Origin: Candidatus Fukatsuia endosymbiont of Tuberolachnus salignus | Lineage (GTDB): Bacteria; Pseudomonadota; Gammaproteobacteria; Enterobacterales; Enterobacteriaceae | Assembly: GCF_964030845.1 (NCBI RefSeq) | Contig: NZ_OZ034983.1 | Coordinates: 62,001-126,000, forward strand | DNA length: 64,000 nucleotides | Direction: 5' to 3' | Translations under genes and position numbers: made by a program | Shown: in pieces, positions 26,352 through 36,579 of the stretch | How the letters are laid out: every line of letters begins with the position of its first letter | Numbering within the stretch: the first letter of the stretch is position 1 | The notes under the pieces: generated by a model | Database searches by the model: none | Seen by the model: only the letters and a program-made list of their open reading frames with translations | Told to the model about the DNA's origin: nothing

Positions 26352-26849
26352 ATGAAGCATTTTTTTTTACTCGCTGTGGGGGGCAGTATTTTGCTACTGA
26401 CAGGCTGTGCGGGGGTCAGTGGTGATTTTGAGTGTGATGCCACCACGCGCGATCGTTGTATGACGATGGAGCAAGCCAATCAAAAAGCACGTCAGCAGGA
26501 AAAAACCAGCAAGGGAAAACAAGCGGTGGCCAGCCTGCCTGGCCTGGTTAACCTGTCACCATCGGCTTCTGATGCGGCACCTGCTGTATTACCATCGCGT
26601 CAACAAACGGAGATGTTAACCGCTACGGTATTACCTCCAATGACAGCCTCCCCCCTTTTAGCCGCACCACAGTGTCCAGCACATCGCTGTCATCTCAAGA
26701 AAAAAATGCGTGCCCAACGTACCACAGAGAAGATAGCGCACCTCTGGATTGCCCCGTGGATCGACGCAGAGGGAGCATTGCACCAACCGGGCAAGATTTC
26801 GTTTGTCGTCGGCTCTGCTCACTGGCAGTTACCACAGGCCATGGATTAA
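26352..26849 (+). CDS. traV: TraV, outer-membrane core lipoprotein
   Basis: 165 residues with a lipoprotein signal peptide ending LLTGC (Cys about 19). The family block GDFECDATTRDRCMTMEQAN corresponds to EFECNATTSDTCMTMEQAN in F TraV, and the C-terminus has LWIAPWIDAEGALHQPG. TraV is VirB7-like and anchors the core complex with TraK and TraB. The MITE lies just upstream and lengthens the traB-traV gap. Confidence 0.9.
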   Translation: MKHFFLLAVGGSILLLTGCAGVSGDFECDATTRDRCMTMEQANQKARQQEKTSKGKQAVASLPGLVNLSPSASDAAPAVLPSRQQTEMLTATVLPPMTASPLLAAPQCPAHRCHLKKKMRAQRTTEKIAHLWIAPWIDAEGALHQPGKISFVVGSAHWQLPQAMD

Positions 26850-26861
26850 AGGGATCAGAGG

Positions 26862-29453
26862 ATGGAACCTTTACTCGATACGGTGAAGCGTTTGGTACAG
26901 GCATTTAACACGCCGGACGGTGCAACGCAGGCCAATAAAACCTTAGCTGAAATGGACTACCCACAGCTAAGCAGCCTGCTGCCTTACCGTGACTACGACG
27001 CGGAGAGTGGCTTGTATATGAATAACGCCTCTATCGGTTTTATGCTGCAAGCGGTGCCGCTGATGGGGGCCAATGAACACATCATTCAGGTATTGGATGA
27101 CTTGGTCAAAAGCAAGTTACCGCGTCATACACCTATTGCCTTCCATTTCGTCTCCAGCAAGGTCATTGGTGAGCAAATTGACGCCGGTATTGCTGATTTC
27201 CGTTGGCAAGGCACGCAAGCGGAACATTTTAACCGTATTACTCAAGCATTTTATCACCGTGCCGCCCAGCAGCACTTTAGCAGCCCCACCCACTTACCGC
27301 TGACGCTGCGGGATTACCGCCTTTACCTCTCTTATTGCCAAAAAACGAAAAAACGAGACAGTGCCACCCTCATGGCGTTGACCCACTTGCTGAAAGTGAT
27401 CCGGGCCTCGTTGGATTCAGCAAAGATTGGCACGCAATCCGTATCACAGACTGATTTTGTCAACATTATTAGCCAGATGGTCAATCATCGTCCCGATGCG
27501 CTTTACACGGATCCGATCAATGTCAGCACTTATGATGATCTTAATCGCCAGTGTGTAGACAGCAGTCTCGATATCGTCGTCAAGCCGGATCATCTGTCAT
27601 TAACCCTGAATAAACCCACAGGGAGAAAATCTTGTGCACGGGTCATGAATTTCATGCTGGAGAGCAACCCTGATTTATTTTTCCTGTGGCAAGGCGGCGA
27701 CAATATCAGCAATTTGCTCAGCCCTGACTTGAGTATTGCCAGTCCCTTTGTCATGACCTTTATCCTGGAAGCAGAAGATCAGGTTAACACGCAAAATGAA
27801 GCCACGCGTAAATTTATCGATCTGGATAAAAAGGCAAATTCCCCCTATGCCAAATTATTTCCCAGTGTGGGCAGACAAGCCAAAGAGTGGGGAGAGTTGC
27901 GTGAACGGTTAAACCGTAATCAATCTTGCGTGGTGCGGTATTTTTTCAATATCACGACCTTCTGCCCCGATGAGGATGAAGCTGCCTTGATTTGTGAACA
28001 ACAGGTTATTAATACCTTTAAAAAAAATGGATTACGTCTGTATTCACCGCGCTATATGCAGATGCGTAATTACCTGGCGATGTTCCCTTTTGTGGCAGGA
28101 GAAGGGCTATGGCAAGACATTAAAGCCAGCGGCGCCACCTGTCGTGCTGAAAGTACTCAGGTGGTCAATCTTTTGCCCATCGTGGCGGATAACCGTTTGT
28201 GCTCTCGTGGCCTGCTGGCACCGTCTTATCGCAATCAACTGGCCTTCCTCGATATCTACGGTGAAAGACTCGGAAACACCAATTATAACATGGCAGTGAC
28301 AGGGACCTCTGGGGCAGGCAAAACCGGTCTGGTACAGCCTATTTTACGTAGCGTACTGGATTCCGGTGGCATCGTATGGGTATTTGATATGGGGGACGGT
28401 TACAAATCATTTTGTGAAAATGTCGGTGGTGTGTACCTGGATGGACAATCGCTTAAATTTAATCCCTTTGCCAATATTAGTAATATCAATGCATCGGGTG
28501 AACGTATTCGTGATCAGTTGGCGGTGTTAGCCAGCCCGAATGGTACGCTAGATGAAGTGCATGAAGATTTATTGTTAAAAGCCGTGATACGTGCCTGGAA
28601 AAAAAAGCAAAAGGCAGCCCGTATTGATGATGTGGTGGATTACCTGAAAACCGCCCGCAATGCGCCCCATTACGTCAATGCCGAGCGTATTACCGGACGT
28701 ATGGACGAAATTATCGAATTGTTGGAAAAGTACAGCGCACAGGGTATTTACGGCGATTATTTTAACAGTGATCAGCCTTCTCTGAGCGATGATGCCAGGA
28801 TGGTAGTGCTGGAATTGGGCGGCTTGCAGGATAAGCCGGCGTTGCTGGCGGCGGTGATGTTCTCGCTGATCATTTATATTGAAGACAAAATGTATCACAG
28901 CCCGCGCGATCAGAAAAAATGTTGCACCATTGATGAAGGTTGGAAACTGCTGAACTTCAAAAATGCCAAAGTCGGCGCTTTTATCGAAACGGGTTACCGT
29001 ACCGTGCGTCGCCACCTGGGTTCATTTATCACTATCAGCCAGAACATCAAGGATTTTGATGCCGATGATGCGTCGACGGCAGCTAAAGCAGCGTGGGGTA
29101 ATTCTGCTTTTAAGTTGGTGCTTAAACAAGATACGGCCGAATTCAAAGCCTATAACCAAAGTCGACCGGATCAGTTTAGTGAACTGGAACGTTTAGTCAT
29201 CAGTCGATTTGGTGATGCAAAAGCGCAATGGTTTAGCGCTTTTATGCTGCGCATTAATGATAGCCGTTCATTTCACCGGCTGTTTGTCGATCCCCTCAGT
29301 CGTGCCATGTTCAGCTCGAATGGGCGTGATTTTGAATTTATCCGTGATCAACGCCGCAAAGGGGTGGATATCCACGCCGCTGTTTATGCCTTGGCACAAC
29401 GTAACTTCCCTGAGGAAATGGAGGCGCTGGAATTATGGCCAACAATAGCGTAA
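26862..29453 (+). CDS. traC: TraC, T4SS assembly ATPase
   Basis: 863 residues (F 875). VirB4-family ATPase needed for pilus assembly, acting at the inner membrane. Walker A is GTSGAGKTGL near residue 481 and the Walker B region is CCTIDEGWKLLN near residue 687. The N-terminal part has TraC-specific sequence (LPYRDYDAESGLYMNNASIG). It begins 12 bp after traV and overlaps trbI by 19 bp. Intact. Confidence 0.94.
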   Translation: MEPLLDTVKRLVQAFNTPDGATQANKTLAEMDYPQLSSLLPYRDYDAESGLYMNNASIGFMLQAVPLMGANEHIIQVLDDLVKSKLPRHTPIAFHFVSSKVIGEQIDAGIADFRWQGTQAEHFNRITQAFYHRAAQQHFSSPTHLPLTLRDYRLYLSYCQKTKKRDSATLMALTHLLKVIRASLDSAKIGTQSVSQTDFVNIISQMVNHRPDALYTDPINVSTYDDLNRQCVDSSLDIVVKPDHLSLTLNKPTGRKSCARVMNFMLESNPDLFFLWQGGDNISNLLSPDLSIASPFVMTFILEAEDQVNTQNEATRKFIDLDKKANSPYAKLFPSVGRQAKEWGELRERLNRNQSCVVRYFFNITTFCPDEDEAALICEQQVINTFKKNGLRLYSPRYMQMRNYLAMFPFVAGEGLWQDIKASGATCRAESTQVVNLLPIVADNRLCSRGLLAPSYRNQLAFLDIYGERLGNTNYNMAVTGTSGAGKTGLVQPILRSVLDSGGIVWVFDMGDGYKSFCENVGGVYLDGQSLKFNPFANISNINASGERIRDQLAVLASPNGTLDEVHEDLLLKAVIRAWKKKQKAARIDDVVDYLKTARNAPHYVNAERITGRMDEIIELLEKYSAQGIYGDYFNSDQPSLSDDARMVVLELGGLQDKPALLAAVMFSLIIYIEDKMYHSPRDQKKCCTIDEGWKLLNFKNAKVGAFIETGYRTVRRHLGSFITISQNIKDFDADDASTAAKAAWGNSAFKLVLKQDTAEFKAYNQSRPDQFSELERLVISRFGDAKAQWFSAFMLRINDSRSFHRLFVDPLSRAMFSSNGRDFEFIRDQRRKGVDIHAAVYALAQRNFPEEMEALELWPTIA

Positions 29454-29860
29454 CTCAGGTTAAAGTGATAATCCCTAAAAAAGTAGATAAAAAATGGAGC
29501 AAACGTCGTCGTCGTTGTGTCAAGCCGGTATCTATCGTGATCGCTGGCATGATGGCACTGAATGCCGCGGTTGCGTTGTTGCTGATCCAGTGGCAATCGC
29601 CGGTCATTGTGACCTTTGATATGAAAGAGACAGTCGACAGCTTTATGGATCAAAGTGCTAAAACACGCTTGTCACCGGCGCAAACGGACCCATTGGTGGA
29701 CCGTTTTACTCATGCACTGAACGCGAGCCTGGCGGAATATCAAAAAACGCAGCAAGCGATCATTTTAGTGACGCCTGCTGTGGTCAGTGGCGCACATGAT
29801 ATTACCACCACGATTCAGCAAGATATTGCCCGCCGTATGCGGTCAGGCAGTAACAAATGA
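29435..29860 (+). CDS. trbI: TrbI (F-type), pilus-related inner-membrane protein
   Basis: 141 residues (F TrbI 128). A basic cytoplasmic N-terminus (KKWSKRRRRCVKP), one TM (VSIVIAGMMALNAAVALLLI) and a periplasmic part with VTFDMKETVDSFMDQSAKT. In F it affects pilus retraction. Its position between traC and traW agrees, and it overlaps both neighbours. Confidence 0.82.
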   Translation: MANNSVTQVKVIIPKKVDKKWSKRRRRCVKPVSIVIAGMMALNAAVALLLIQWQSPVIVTFDMKETVDSFMDQSAKTRLSPAQTDPLVDRFTHALNASLAEYQKTQQAIILVTPAVVSGAHDITTTIQQDIARRMRSGSNK

Positions 29861-30486
29861 AGCGGTTATGGCTGACCATCATTCTGGTTTATTCAACCCT
29901 TGTTAAAGCTGCTGATCTGGGTACCTGGGGAGATTTATATCCGATAACGGAGCCTGACATGCTGATGACCATTTATAACCGTCTGCACGACATGGAGCAG
30001 AGTGGTGAATTGGCCAAACAGCAGGCGGCCTTTAAACAGCGCGTGATTAAAAATAGCCTGCGACCTGCACCGGTAACGGGGCTGACAGTAGCGCAAGAAG
30101 ACAGCACGCATTATGTCGATCCCTCTTTTGTTGTCAGCCAGGATATGGCTGACCATCAAGGTCGCATTTTTGCCCACACAGGTGAGCGGCATAACCCGCT
30201 GGAATTCGTGCCCTTTGTGCAAACCCTTTATTTTATCGATGCGGACGATCCGCGCCAAATGGCTTGGCTGAAACAGCAAAAACCCGCCACCCCAGTGCAT
30301 AAAGTGATCCTGGTGAAAGGAGATATTAGAGCAAGCACTTTGGCACTCGATACCCGTATTTACTTTGACCAACAAGGGCTAATGAGCCGCAAATTTGCGC
30401 TTACTGCGGTACCTGCACGTGTGACGGCGTCAAAAGAGGGCAAACGTTTGCGCGTAGAGACCTTTGCCATCAAGAAGCCGCCATGA
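29857..30486 (+). CDS. traW: TraW, periplasmic pilus assembly protein
   Basis: 209 residues (F 210) with a signal peptide (MKRLWLTIILVYSTLVKA) and family motifs DLGTWGDLYPI near the mature start and YFDQQGLMSRKF near the C-terminus. TraW works with TrbC and TraU in the periplasm for pilus assembly. It shares ATGA junctions with trbI and traU. Confidence 0.88.
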   Translation: MKRLWLTIILVYSTLVKAADLGTWGDLYPITEPDMLMTIYNRLHDMEQSGELAKQQAAFKQRVIKNSLRPAPVTGLTVAQEDSTHYVDPSFVVSQDMADHQGRIFAHTGERHNPLEFVPFVQTLYFIDADDPRQMAWLKQQKPATPVHKVILVKGDIRASTLALDTRIYFDQQGLMSRKFALTAVPARVTASKEGKRLRVETFAIKKPP

Positions 30487-31478
30487 TGCGTAGTATTTTG
30501 TTGACGTTAACGTTTTTGACGGTACTGATGGTGTTCACCGGCAGAGTCAATGCGACCGCCGCAGAATGTGAGGGAAGATTTGTTAACCCGATCACTGATA
30601 TTTGCTGGCAATGCCTTTTTCCGATTTCGATTGGCAGTATTGCGGTGACCTCGGGTATTGCGCCTGACACAGCGAATCCCTCCAGCCCTATCCAGCTTTG
30701 TCCGGTTGGCGGGCTGTATCGGGTTGGATTGGCCATCGGTTATTGGGAGCCCATGGCGTTGACAGACGTCACGCGCTCGCCTTATTGCATGGTTAATCTG
30801 GGCGGTTTTAGCTTAGATATTGGTAAAGTGGGGACAGGAACCGCGGGTCAGAGCGATAAACCGGCAGCAGGGGCTTTCTACCATGTGCATTGGTATAAAT
30901 ATCCGCTGACCTATTGGCTGAACATCATCACCTCGGCAGGGTGTTTGCAAGGGGGTGATATGGATATTGGCTATCTGAGTGAACTGGATCCGATGTGGAA
31001 TGATAGCGCACTCTCCCTGGTTATTCATCCGGAAGCGATGTTGTTTAATAATCTGATCGCGCAAGGCGCCTGTGCCGCTGATGCCATGGCGAGCGCAGTT
31101 GGCAAACCGATTGATGCCCTTTTCTGGTGTGCGGGCAGTCACGGTAGTCTCTACCCGTTCACGGGTTACACCTCTAACGAATTTAGCCCCCTGCAATCCT
31201 CTGTGCTGCTATCTGAGCGGATGGCATTCAAATTACATCGCCAAGGACTGATGATGAACAGTATTGGTGCTGATCACGCTGTCTGTTTTGAATACCCCTC
31301 CCCCATCATGCCGAAAGCGCGTTGGCGCTATCAAATGGTAAACAAGTACCCGGATGTTGCGCAGTGCCATCCGTTTGGCCGCACAGTAATGAAGTGGCAA
31401 AGCGGACATAACCTGCCACATGATCGCAAAAATTTTGGCTATCTCCTGTGGCGTAAACGTAACTGTGTATTTTTGTGA
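30483..31478 (+). CDS. traU: TraU, periplasmic DNA-transfer/pilus protein
   Basis: 331 residues (F 330). Signal peptide, then a Cys-rich mature chain (ECEGRFVNPITDICWQCLFP, GVIP-type conserved blocks, SAGCLQGGDMDIGYLSELDP, FWCAGSHGSLYPFTG). TraU is disulfide-rich and needed for DNA transfer. All conserved regions are readable in one frame. Confidence 0.92.
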   Translation: MMRSILLTLTFLTVLMVFTGRVNATAAECEGRFVNPITDICWQCLFPISIGSIAVTSGIAPDTANPSSPIQLCPVGGLYRVGLAIGYWEPMALTDVTRSPYCMVNLGGFSLDIGKVGTGTAGQSDKPAAGAFYHVHWYKYPLTYWLNIITSAGCLQGGDMDIGYLSELDPMWNDSALSLVIHPEAMLFNNLIAQGACAADAMASAVGKPIDALFWCAGSHGSLYPFTGYTSNEFSPLQSSVLLSERMAFKLHRQGLMMNSIGADHAVCFEYPSPIMPKARWRYQMVNKYPDVAQCHPFGRTVMKWQSGHNLPHDRKNFGYLLWRKRNCVFL

Positions 31479-31486
31479 GGCAGGTT

Positions 31487-32095
31487 ATGCAAGGGATGAT
31501 GATTTTTCTCATGAGTATCTTACTGGCGAGTCAGGTGATGGCGACGGATGGCGCGAGTACACAGCAATTCCTAGAAGAGCAACTGAAACAGAGCGAAACA
31601 GGGAGATCTATAGAGGATTTCGATTTTTTGCAAAAGCTTACCATCCTGATGCAGGCGCAAGACCAACCATTTATTGACGCTATGCAGCAACGCCAACAGC
31701 AGCAAGGGTCTGGTGAGATTAAGCCGGTAGCAAAAGCGCTGTATTTCGTGTCGTTTTCCATCCCAATCGAGGGGTTAAAACAGATGGTGCATGACGCTGA
31801 TCAATACCCTATTCCGGTTACGCTCAGAGGGTTGGTGAATAACGACCTGCGTCAAACAGCCAATGCGGTGTTATCACTGGTAAAGGAAGGAAAGCGTGGG
31901 GGTGTCCAGATCGATCCTGTTTCATTTCGCACCTACGGTATCACCGCCGTACCAGCACTGGTTGTTACCTGTCAGGGACATTTTGATCGTGTAGCAGGCA
32001 ATATTCGCCTAACCGCAGCGCTAAAAAAGGTGGCTGAATCGGGTCAATGCGCCCAAACCGCACAGGCTTTGTTAAAAACGGCGGCTGATCGATGA
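31487..32095 (+). CDS. trbC: TrbC (F-type), periplasmic pilus assembly protein
   Basis: About 202 residues with a signal peptide (MQGMMIFLMSILLASQVMA). The TrbC/TraW-type C-terminal domain has LYFVSFSIPIEGLKQMVHDA and the thioredoxin-like FRTYGITAVPALVV. A GTG at 31475 would extend it by four codons, but GAGGCAGG lies six bases before the ATG at 31487, which is preferred. Confidence 0.88.
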   Translation: MQGMMIFLMSILLASQVMATDGASTQQFLEEQLKQSETGRSIEDFDFLQKLTILMQAQDQPFIDAMQQRQQQQGSGEIKPVAKALYFVSFSIPIEGLKQMVHDADQYPIPVTLRGLVNNDLRQTANAVLSLVKEGKRGGVQIDPVSFRTYGITAVPALVVTCQGHFDRVAGNIRLTAALKKVAESGQCAQTAQALLKTAADR

Positions 32096-33921
32096 AAAAA
32101 AGCAGCAGAACAGGATGGCATAGGGGGATTACGATGATTTGCTGGGTATTTGCCGTCAATAGTCAGGCCAATGATCAATATAACAGAGGGGCAGACTATG
32201 CTAGACAGATACAAAATCAAGGCACCGCCGCCATGCAAGCCTTTAAGCCCAATGAGGTGTTACTCCATTACAACGCAGAGACGCCGGAAAAAAACCATTA
32301 CGGCGGTGTGACGGCACCACGTGCGGATCTCGTTGAACAAGGTAATGCCGCTTTAACGGGATCGGAGGTTGGCAAAGCGATTACCGCCTCTCTGCTTAAT
32401 AATCCAAAAGAAAAGCTCTCAATGGAGGCGCCTTTTATCTCTGTAGGTAGAGAGGCACAAAATACCGCTGAGCAAGTGACAGACGGGCGTTTTGACGGTT
32501 GTCAGATGCAACGCGTTTCTCACACCGAATTCACCCAGCATGTTTGTAACAGAGATACACGGGTTGAGCAGACCTGTAGCCGGAAAGCCACCCTCACGGG
32601 GGAGTGGACAAACCGTGTTAAGGTGGTTACCCGCTCATATAACCTTGAAAACCTCCCTTTCTACCATAAAGATGAAAATACTCATACTGTTATCACACCT
32701 GATGTGACAGGAGACATCATCGAGGCAGGGTATCGCTATGAAAATTGGTACAGCAACGCGGAACTGACAGTAAATCTGCTGGGAACATCATTTATTTACC
32801 GTACTTGGGGTAGCGTTAACCAACCATTTTGGCCAACAGTGACAGCGTTGCAGGCGGGGAAGCCATTTGAGGCAGTGCACTCGTGGTACCGCAGTGGGGG
32901 TTGGCGTTGGTTTGTACGCCCCGTAAAGGTGACGATAATGCTCACCATCAAAGTGGATCATCTTGTTTTTACTCCCCGTATTGCCTGGTCAGAACACTGC
33001 CCCTTCAGCAAGTTGGAGGGGGCGTTAAGCAAAACCGAGTGTATCGAGAAGAGGGGTGATCGCACTCTTCACAAAGAAGGCAAGACTTATACTCTTTCCA
33101 GCGACTGCTGGGCTTATCGCGATAGCTATATCACTCAGACTGCGACACAGGGGACGTGCGCTGAGTATGTTAACAATCCAGCCTGCACGCTTGCTACGCG
33201 TCAATGTGATTACCGTCTTGACGGCTTTTGTCTGCACGAAAACGCGACCTATTCCTGTGAACATAAAACCTTGCGGACAGGCATGCTGTGTGGCGGCCAG
33301 TTTTTTTGTCAGGATGGCCGTTGTGCTCAATCCGCGGCAGCTAAAAATAATCTGTTTCAGCAAGCGGTTGCAAAGTTAGCGGCGGTGGCCGCGGCAGGCA
33401 AAGATGCCGCCACCTCAAACAGTACAGATGTCAGGGCGTTTACCGGTAGACCGCAATCGTGCAAGAAGTTTGCGGTGGGTTTTAACAATTGTTGTCAGGA
33501 TACGGGCTGGGGCAATGATCTTGGCTTGGCCAGTTGCAGCAGTGAAGAAAAAGCATTAGGCCAGGCCAAAGCACGTAGACTCACCGTGGATGTCGGTGAA
33601 TATTGCAGTCAAAAAGTCCTTGGCGTGTGCCTGGAAAAAAAACGCAGTTACTGCCTGTTTGATTCTAAATTAGCGCAAATTGTTCAGCAGCAAGGCCGCC
33701 AGTGGCAGTTAGGTATCGGATTTGGTGAGGCTAAATCGCCAGATTGCCGGGGTATCAGTGCCAATGAATTACAACGCATTCATTTCGATAATCTGGATTT
33801 CAGTCATTTCTATGCGGATCTGCAAAAAGGTTCAAACATCCCCGAAGATAACCAGCTCATGCAACGGGTTCAACAACAAATGCAGCATCAGATTAACCGC
33901 CGTAGCCCCGGAGGGAAATGA
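32092..33921 (+). CDS. traN: TraN, outer-membrane mating-pair stabilisation protein
   Basis: 609 residues (F 602). A signal peptide region precedes QANDQYNRGADYARQIQNQG, followed by a Cys-rich body (GRFDGCQMQRVSHTEFTQHV, CSRKATLTG, KTECIEKRGDRTL, NCCQDTGWGNDLGLASCSS, YCSQKVLGVCLEKKRSYCLF). TraN contacts recipient outer-membrane proteins and stabilises mating pairs. The middle part (about residues 170-300) is the variable receptor-contact region and would set recipient range. Intact. Confidence 0.93.
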   Translation: MKKSSRTGWHRGITMICWVFAVNSQANDQYNRGADYARQIQNQGTAAMQAFKPNEVLLHYNAETPEKNHYGGVTAPRADLVEQGNAALTGSEVGKAITASLLNNPKEKLSMEAPFISVGREAQNTAEQVTDGRFDGCQMQRVSHTEFTQHVCNRDTRVEQTCSRKATLTGEWTNRVKVVTRSYNLENLPFYHKDENTHTVITPDVTGDIIEAGYRYENWYSNAELTVNLLGTSFIYRTWGSVNQPFWPTVTALQAGKPFEAVHSWYRSGGWRWFVRPVKVTIMLTIKVDHLVFTPRIAWSEHCPFSKLEGALSKTECIEKRGDRTLHKEGKTYTLSSDCWAYRDSYITQTATQGTCAEYVNNPACTLATRQCDYRLDGFCLHENATYSCEHKTLRTGMLCGGQFFCQDGRCAQSAAAKNNLFQQAVAKLAAVAAAGKDAATSNSTDVRAFTGRPQSCKKFAVGFNNCCQDTGWGNDLGLASCSSEEKALGQAKARRLTVDVGEYCSQKVLGVCLEKKRSYCLFDSKLAQIVQQQGRQWQLGIGFGEAKSPDCRGISANELQRIHFDNLDFSHFYADLQKGSNIPEDNQLMQRVQQQMQHQINRRSPGGK

Positions 33922-34688
33922 TGCGCTGTCAAATATTGATCCTGCCATTAGTACTGAGCACGCTAAGTTATCCTCTATTGGCACAGATCGCTGAAATTCA
34001 ACATTCTGATAGGCATGCCCCGCAAGGGTGGCACTGGTATAACGAAACACAGGACAATGATGTTGAATCTGCGCCGATTCGCCCGATGTTGACGCCCTCT
34101 CAGCAAAAAAAGCGGTTGCAGCAAGCCACTCAAGCCGCTCTGGACACGGCGATTTTATACCCGACGCCGGAGAATTTTAGACATTACATGACCTGGCAGA
34201 ATTTTTGGACAGCGAAAGCCGGTGAGTTCAGTCAAATGGCGAAACAAGCGATGCTGAAATACCCCGATCTGGATTACAACCTGCAATACAGTCACTACAA
34301 CGGCACAGTGAAAGCCCAATTAGTCGGTGATCGTGAAAAAGAAAAAACAGCGATTTCGGCATTGGCCTTGCGCTATGGTGTGTTTTTCTTTTATCGAGGT
34401 AGGCAAGACATTGATGGCCAGATGGCGAGGGTGATAAAAAACTTTGTGCAGGAAAACCGATTGGCACTGATTCCCGTTTCGGTGGATGGCGTGATTAACC
34501 CGGTATTGCCGCGTAGCCGTCAGGACCAGGGTCACAGTCAGCGTATGGGGATCGTCCATTTCCCCGCCCTGTTTTTAGTCGATCCTAAAGATCAAAATTA
34601 TCAGCCCTTAGCATATGGCTTTATGACTCAAGATGCGCTGGCGCGGCAATTTCTGGCGGTTGCCACGGGTTTTAAGCCAAACTTTTAA
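33918..34688 (+). CDS. traF: TraF, periplasmic thioredoxin-fold pilus assembly protein
   Basis: 256 residues (F 247). Signal peptide, then HAPQGWHWYNETQD, AILYPTPENFRHYMTWQNFW and a thioredoxin-like domain with GVFFFYRGRQDIDGQMARVI. As in F TraF, the CxxC redox site is absent. It acts with TraH, TraU and TraW in pilus assembly. Confidence 0.9.
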   Translation: MMRCQILILPLVLSTLSYPLLAQIAEIQHSDRHAPQGWHWYNETQDNDVESAPIRPMLTPSQQKKRLQQATQAALDTAILYPTPENFRHYMTWQNFWTAKAGEFSQMAKQAMLKYPDLDYNLQYSHYNGTVKAQLVGDREKEKTAISALALRYGVFFFYRGRQDIDGQMARVIKNFVQENRLALIPVSVDGVINPVLPRSRQDQGHSQRMGIVHFPALFLVDPKDQNYQPLAYGFMTQDALARQFLAVATGFKPNF

Positions 34689-34701
34689 GGAAGGGATACT
34701 A

Positions 34702-35211
34702 ATGAAATGTTTCCTGATGCTGGCTTTGTTGTTAACCGGCGTGGTTCATGCGTCGACGTGGGATGACATTGCAGCGCTGGATGCTATAAAAATGCAGACG
34801 ACCCGGGAGGAAACGAAGCCTATGATAGCCCGTTGGTTCCGTTTATCAAATGGTCGTCAGGTTAACCTGAATCACTGGAAACTGGTGTTATTTATGCAAT
34901 CAGCTTGCATGTATTGCCAGCATTTTGATCCGATGCTTCGTAAGTGGTCAGCCGAATCAGGCTTATCTGTTTTCCCGTACAACCTGGATGGACAAGGTGA
35001 TGTGGCTTATCCCCATGCCTTGCCCGCCCCGCCCGCGGTGATAGCTGAATTTTTTCAACATGGCATGCCGATTGCGACACCCACCACCTTCTTAGTGAAC
35101 GTCAATACGATGGAAACCTTTCCTTTAATTCAAGGGGCGGTAGATAAGTCCAAATGGATTGCCCGTTTGGATGCCGTTTTTCAGATGGCGTTAAATAAAG
35201 GCATGCAATAA
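34702..35211 (+). CDS. trbB: TrbB, periplasmic disulfide isomerase of the tra operon
   Basis: About 169 residues with signal peptide MKCFLMLALLLTGVVHA and a thioredoxin-fold domain with an active CxxC (SACMYCQHFDPMLRKWS). In F, TrbB is a DsbC-like isomerase that helps fold Cys-rich Tra proteins such as TraN, TraU and TraH. A frame reaching back to 34633 is read out of traF; the ATG at 34702 follows AAGGAAGGG. Confidence 0.88.
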   Translation: MKCFLMLALLLTGVVHASTWDDIAALDAIKMQTTREETKPMIARWFRLSNGRQVNLNHWKLVLFMQSACMYCQHFDPMLRKWSAESGLSVFPYNLDGQGDVAYPHALPAPPAVIAEFFQHGMPIATPTTFLVNVNTMETFPLIQGAVDKSKWIARLDAVFQMALNKGMQ

Positions 35212-36578
35212 TGAAATCATTAAAGCAGGTAGGGATAGGGCTAACCTTATGGGTTGTGGCTACCTACTGTACCGTGCACGCTGATGTTAATAGCGATCTA
35301 AATACGTTTTTTGACCAACTGGGTTTTGCCAGCAACACCTCAATGCCGCAAGTATGGCAAGGACAGGCGGCGGGCTATGCCAGCGGCGGCTCTCTTTACC
35401 TGCGCACTGCCGTTAAACAGGTGCAAATGGTTTCTATTACTGTGCCTGCGCTCAACGCCGGATGCGGTGGCATCGATGCGTATCTTGGCGCGTTTTCCCA
35501 TATCAATGGGGAACAATTACAACGCTTTGTCAAACAAATCATGGGTAATGCAGCCGGTTACTTTTTTGATCTGGCGTTGCAAACTACCGTGCCAGAAATG
35601 AAGCAAGCCAAGGACTTTTTGCAGAAACTCGCCTCAGATGTGAATAGTACTAATATGTCCAGTTGTCAGGCGGCGCAAGGGATTGTGGGTGGACTATGGC
35701 CCCGCACGGCGGTATCACAACAAAAAGTTTGCCAAGACATCGCCGGTGAGAGCAATCTTTTTGCTGACTGGGCGGCCTCACGTCAAGGTTGCACACTGGG
35801 CGGTGGTTATAACCGTGTGACTGATCGCGCGAGTGCTTCGATGAAAGATCAAGTGTTGAAAAATAAAAATCTGATGTGGCAGTCGTTAAGTAAAAACCGC
35901 TTGTTCGACAATAACAAAGAGCTAAAAGAATTTGCCATGAGTCTAACCGGTACGCTGGTTTTCGACAGTCAGGGGAAAATAAAAACGCTGGTGCCGTTAA
36001 CCACCAACGAAGATATTATCAAAGCGATGATGAATGGCGGTAGCGCAAAAATTTATACTTGCGATACCGCGGATGCCTGCTTAAATCCTACCTTAACCCC
36101 TGTCTTAATCCGCCCAAACCAGGCGATGAATGGGCAGGTTAAAAAGCTGTTAAGCAGCATTCAGAACAAGGCCATCACCGATACCCCACTGACTCAACAG
36201 GAAAAAGGCTTCATTGCTTCCACTGCTGTACGCGTACTGAAATACTTGGTTGATCCGCAATCCCTGGGCGTTGCCAATACGTTGTTGTATCAGCTTTCAG
36301 ACTACATCGGTTATGACATTTTGATGCAGTACATGCAGGAGTTGATACAACAGGCGCGGGTTATGTTGGGGAGCAATCACTACCCCGCGCCGGCGGTAGA
36401 GCAACTGCAAGCCAGCCTACACCAGGCCAGCCAGAATATGGCGCGGCTCCAATCTCGGGTACAGATCCAGCAGGATGCATTGATGGTGGTTGATCGTCAG
36501 ATGAGTTATATGCGTCAGCAGGTTTCTAGCCGTTTACTTAACCGTTACCAGAGTAACTACCGGTTCGGAGGCCACTAA
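35211..36578 (+). CDS. traH: TraH, pilus assembly protein
   Basis: 455 residues (F 458). Signal peptide, NTFFDQLGFASNTSMPQVWQ and GQAAGYASGGSLYLRTAVKQ in the N-terminal region, then conserved NAGCGGIDAYLGAFSHING. A long helical C-terminus (about 395-445) is likely to form coiled coils. It starts in overlap with the trbB stop. Intact. Confidence 0.92.
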   Translation: MKSLKQVGIGLTLWVVATYCTVHADVNSDLNTFFDQLGFASNTSMPQVWQGQAAGYASGGSLYLRTAVKQVQMVSITVPALNAGCGGIDAYLGAFSHINGEQLQRFVKQIMGNAAGYFFDLALQTTVPEMKQAKDFLQKLASDVNSTNMSSCQAAQGIVGGLWPRTAVSQQKVCQDIAGESNLFADWAASRQGCTLGGGYNRVTDRASASMKDQVLKNKNLMWQSLSKNRLFDNNKELKEFAMSLTGTLVFDSQGKIKTLVPLTTNEDIIKAMMNGGSAKIYTCDTADACLNPTLTPVLIRPNQAMNGQVKKLLSSIQNKAITDTPLTQQEKGFIASTAVRVLKYLVDPQSLGVANTLLYQLSDYIGYDILMQYMQELIQQARVMLGSNHYPAPAVEQLQASLHQASQNMARLQSRVQIQQDALMVVDRQMSYMRQQVSSRLLNRYQSNYRFGGH

Positions 36579-36579
36579 C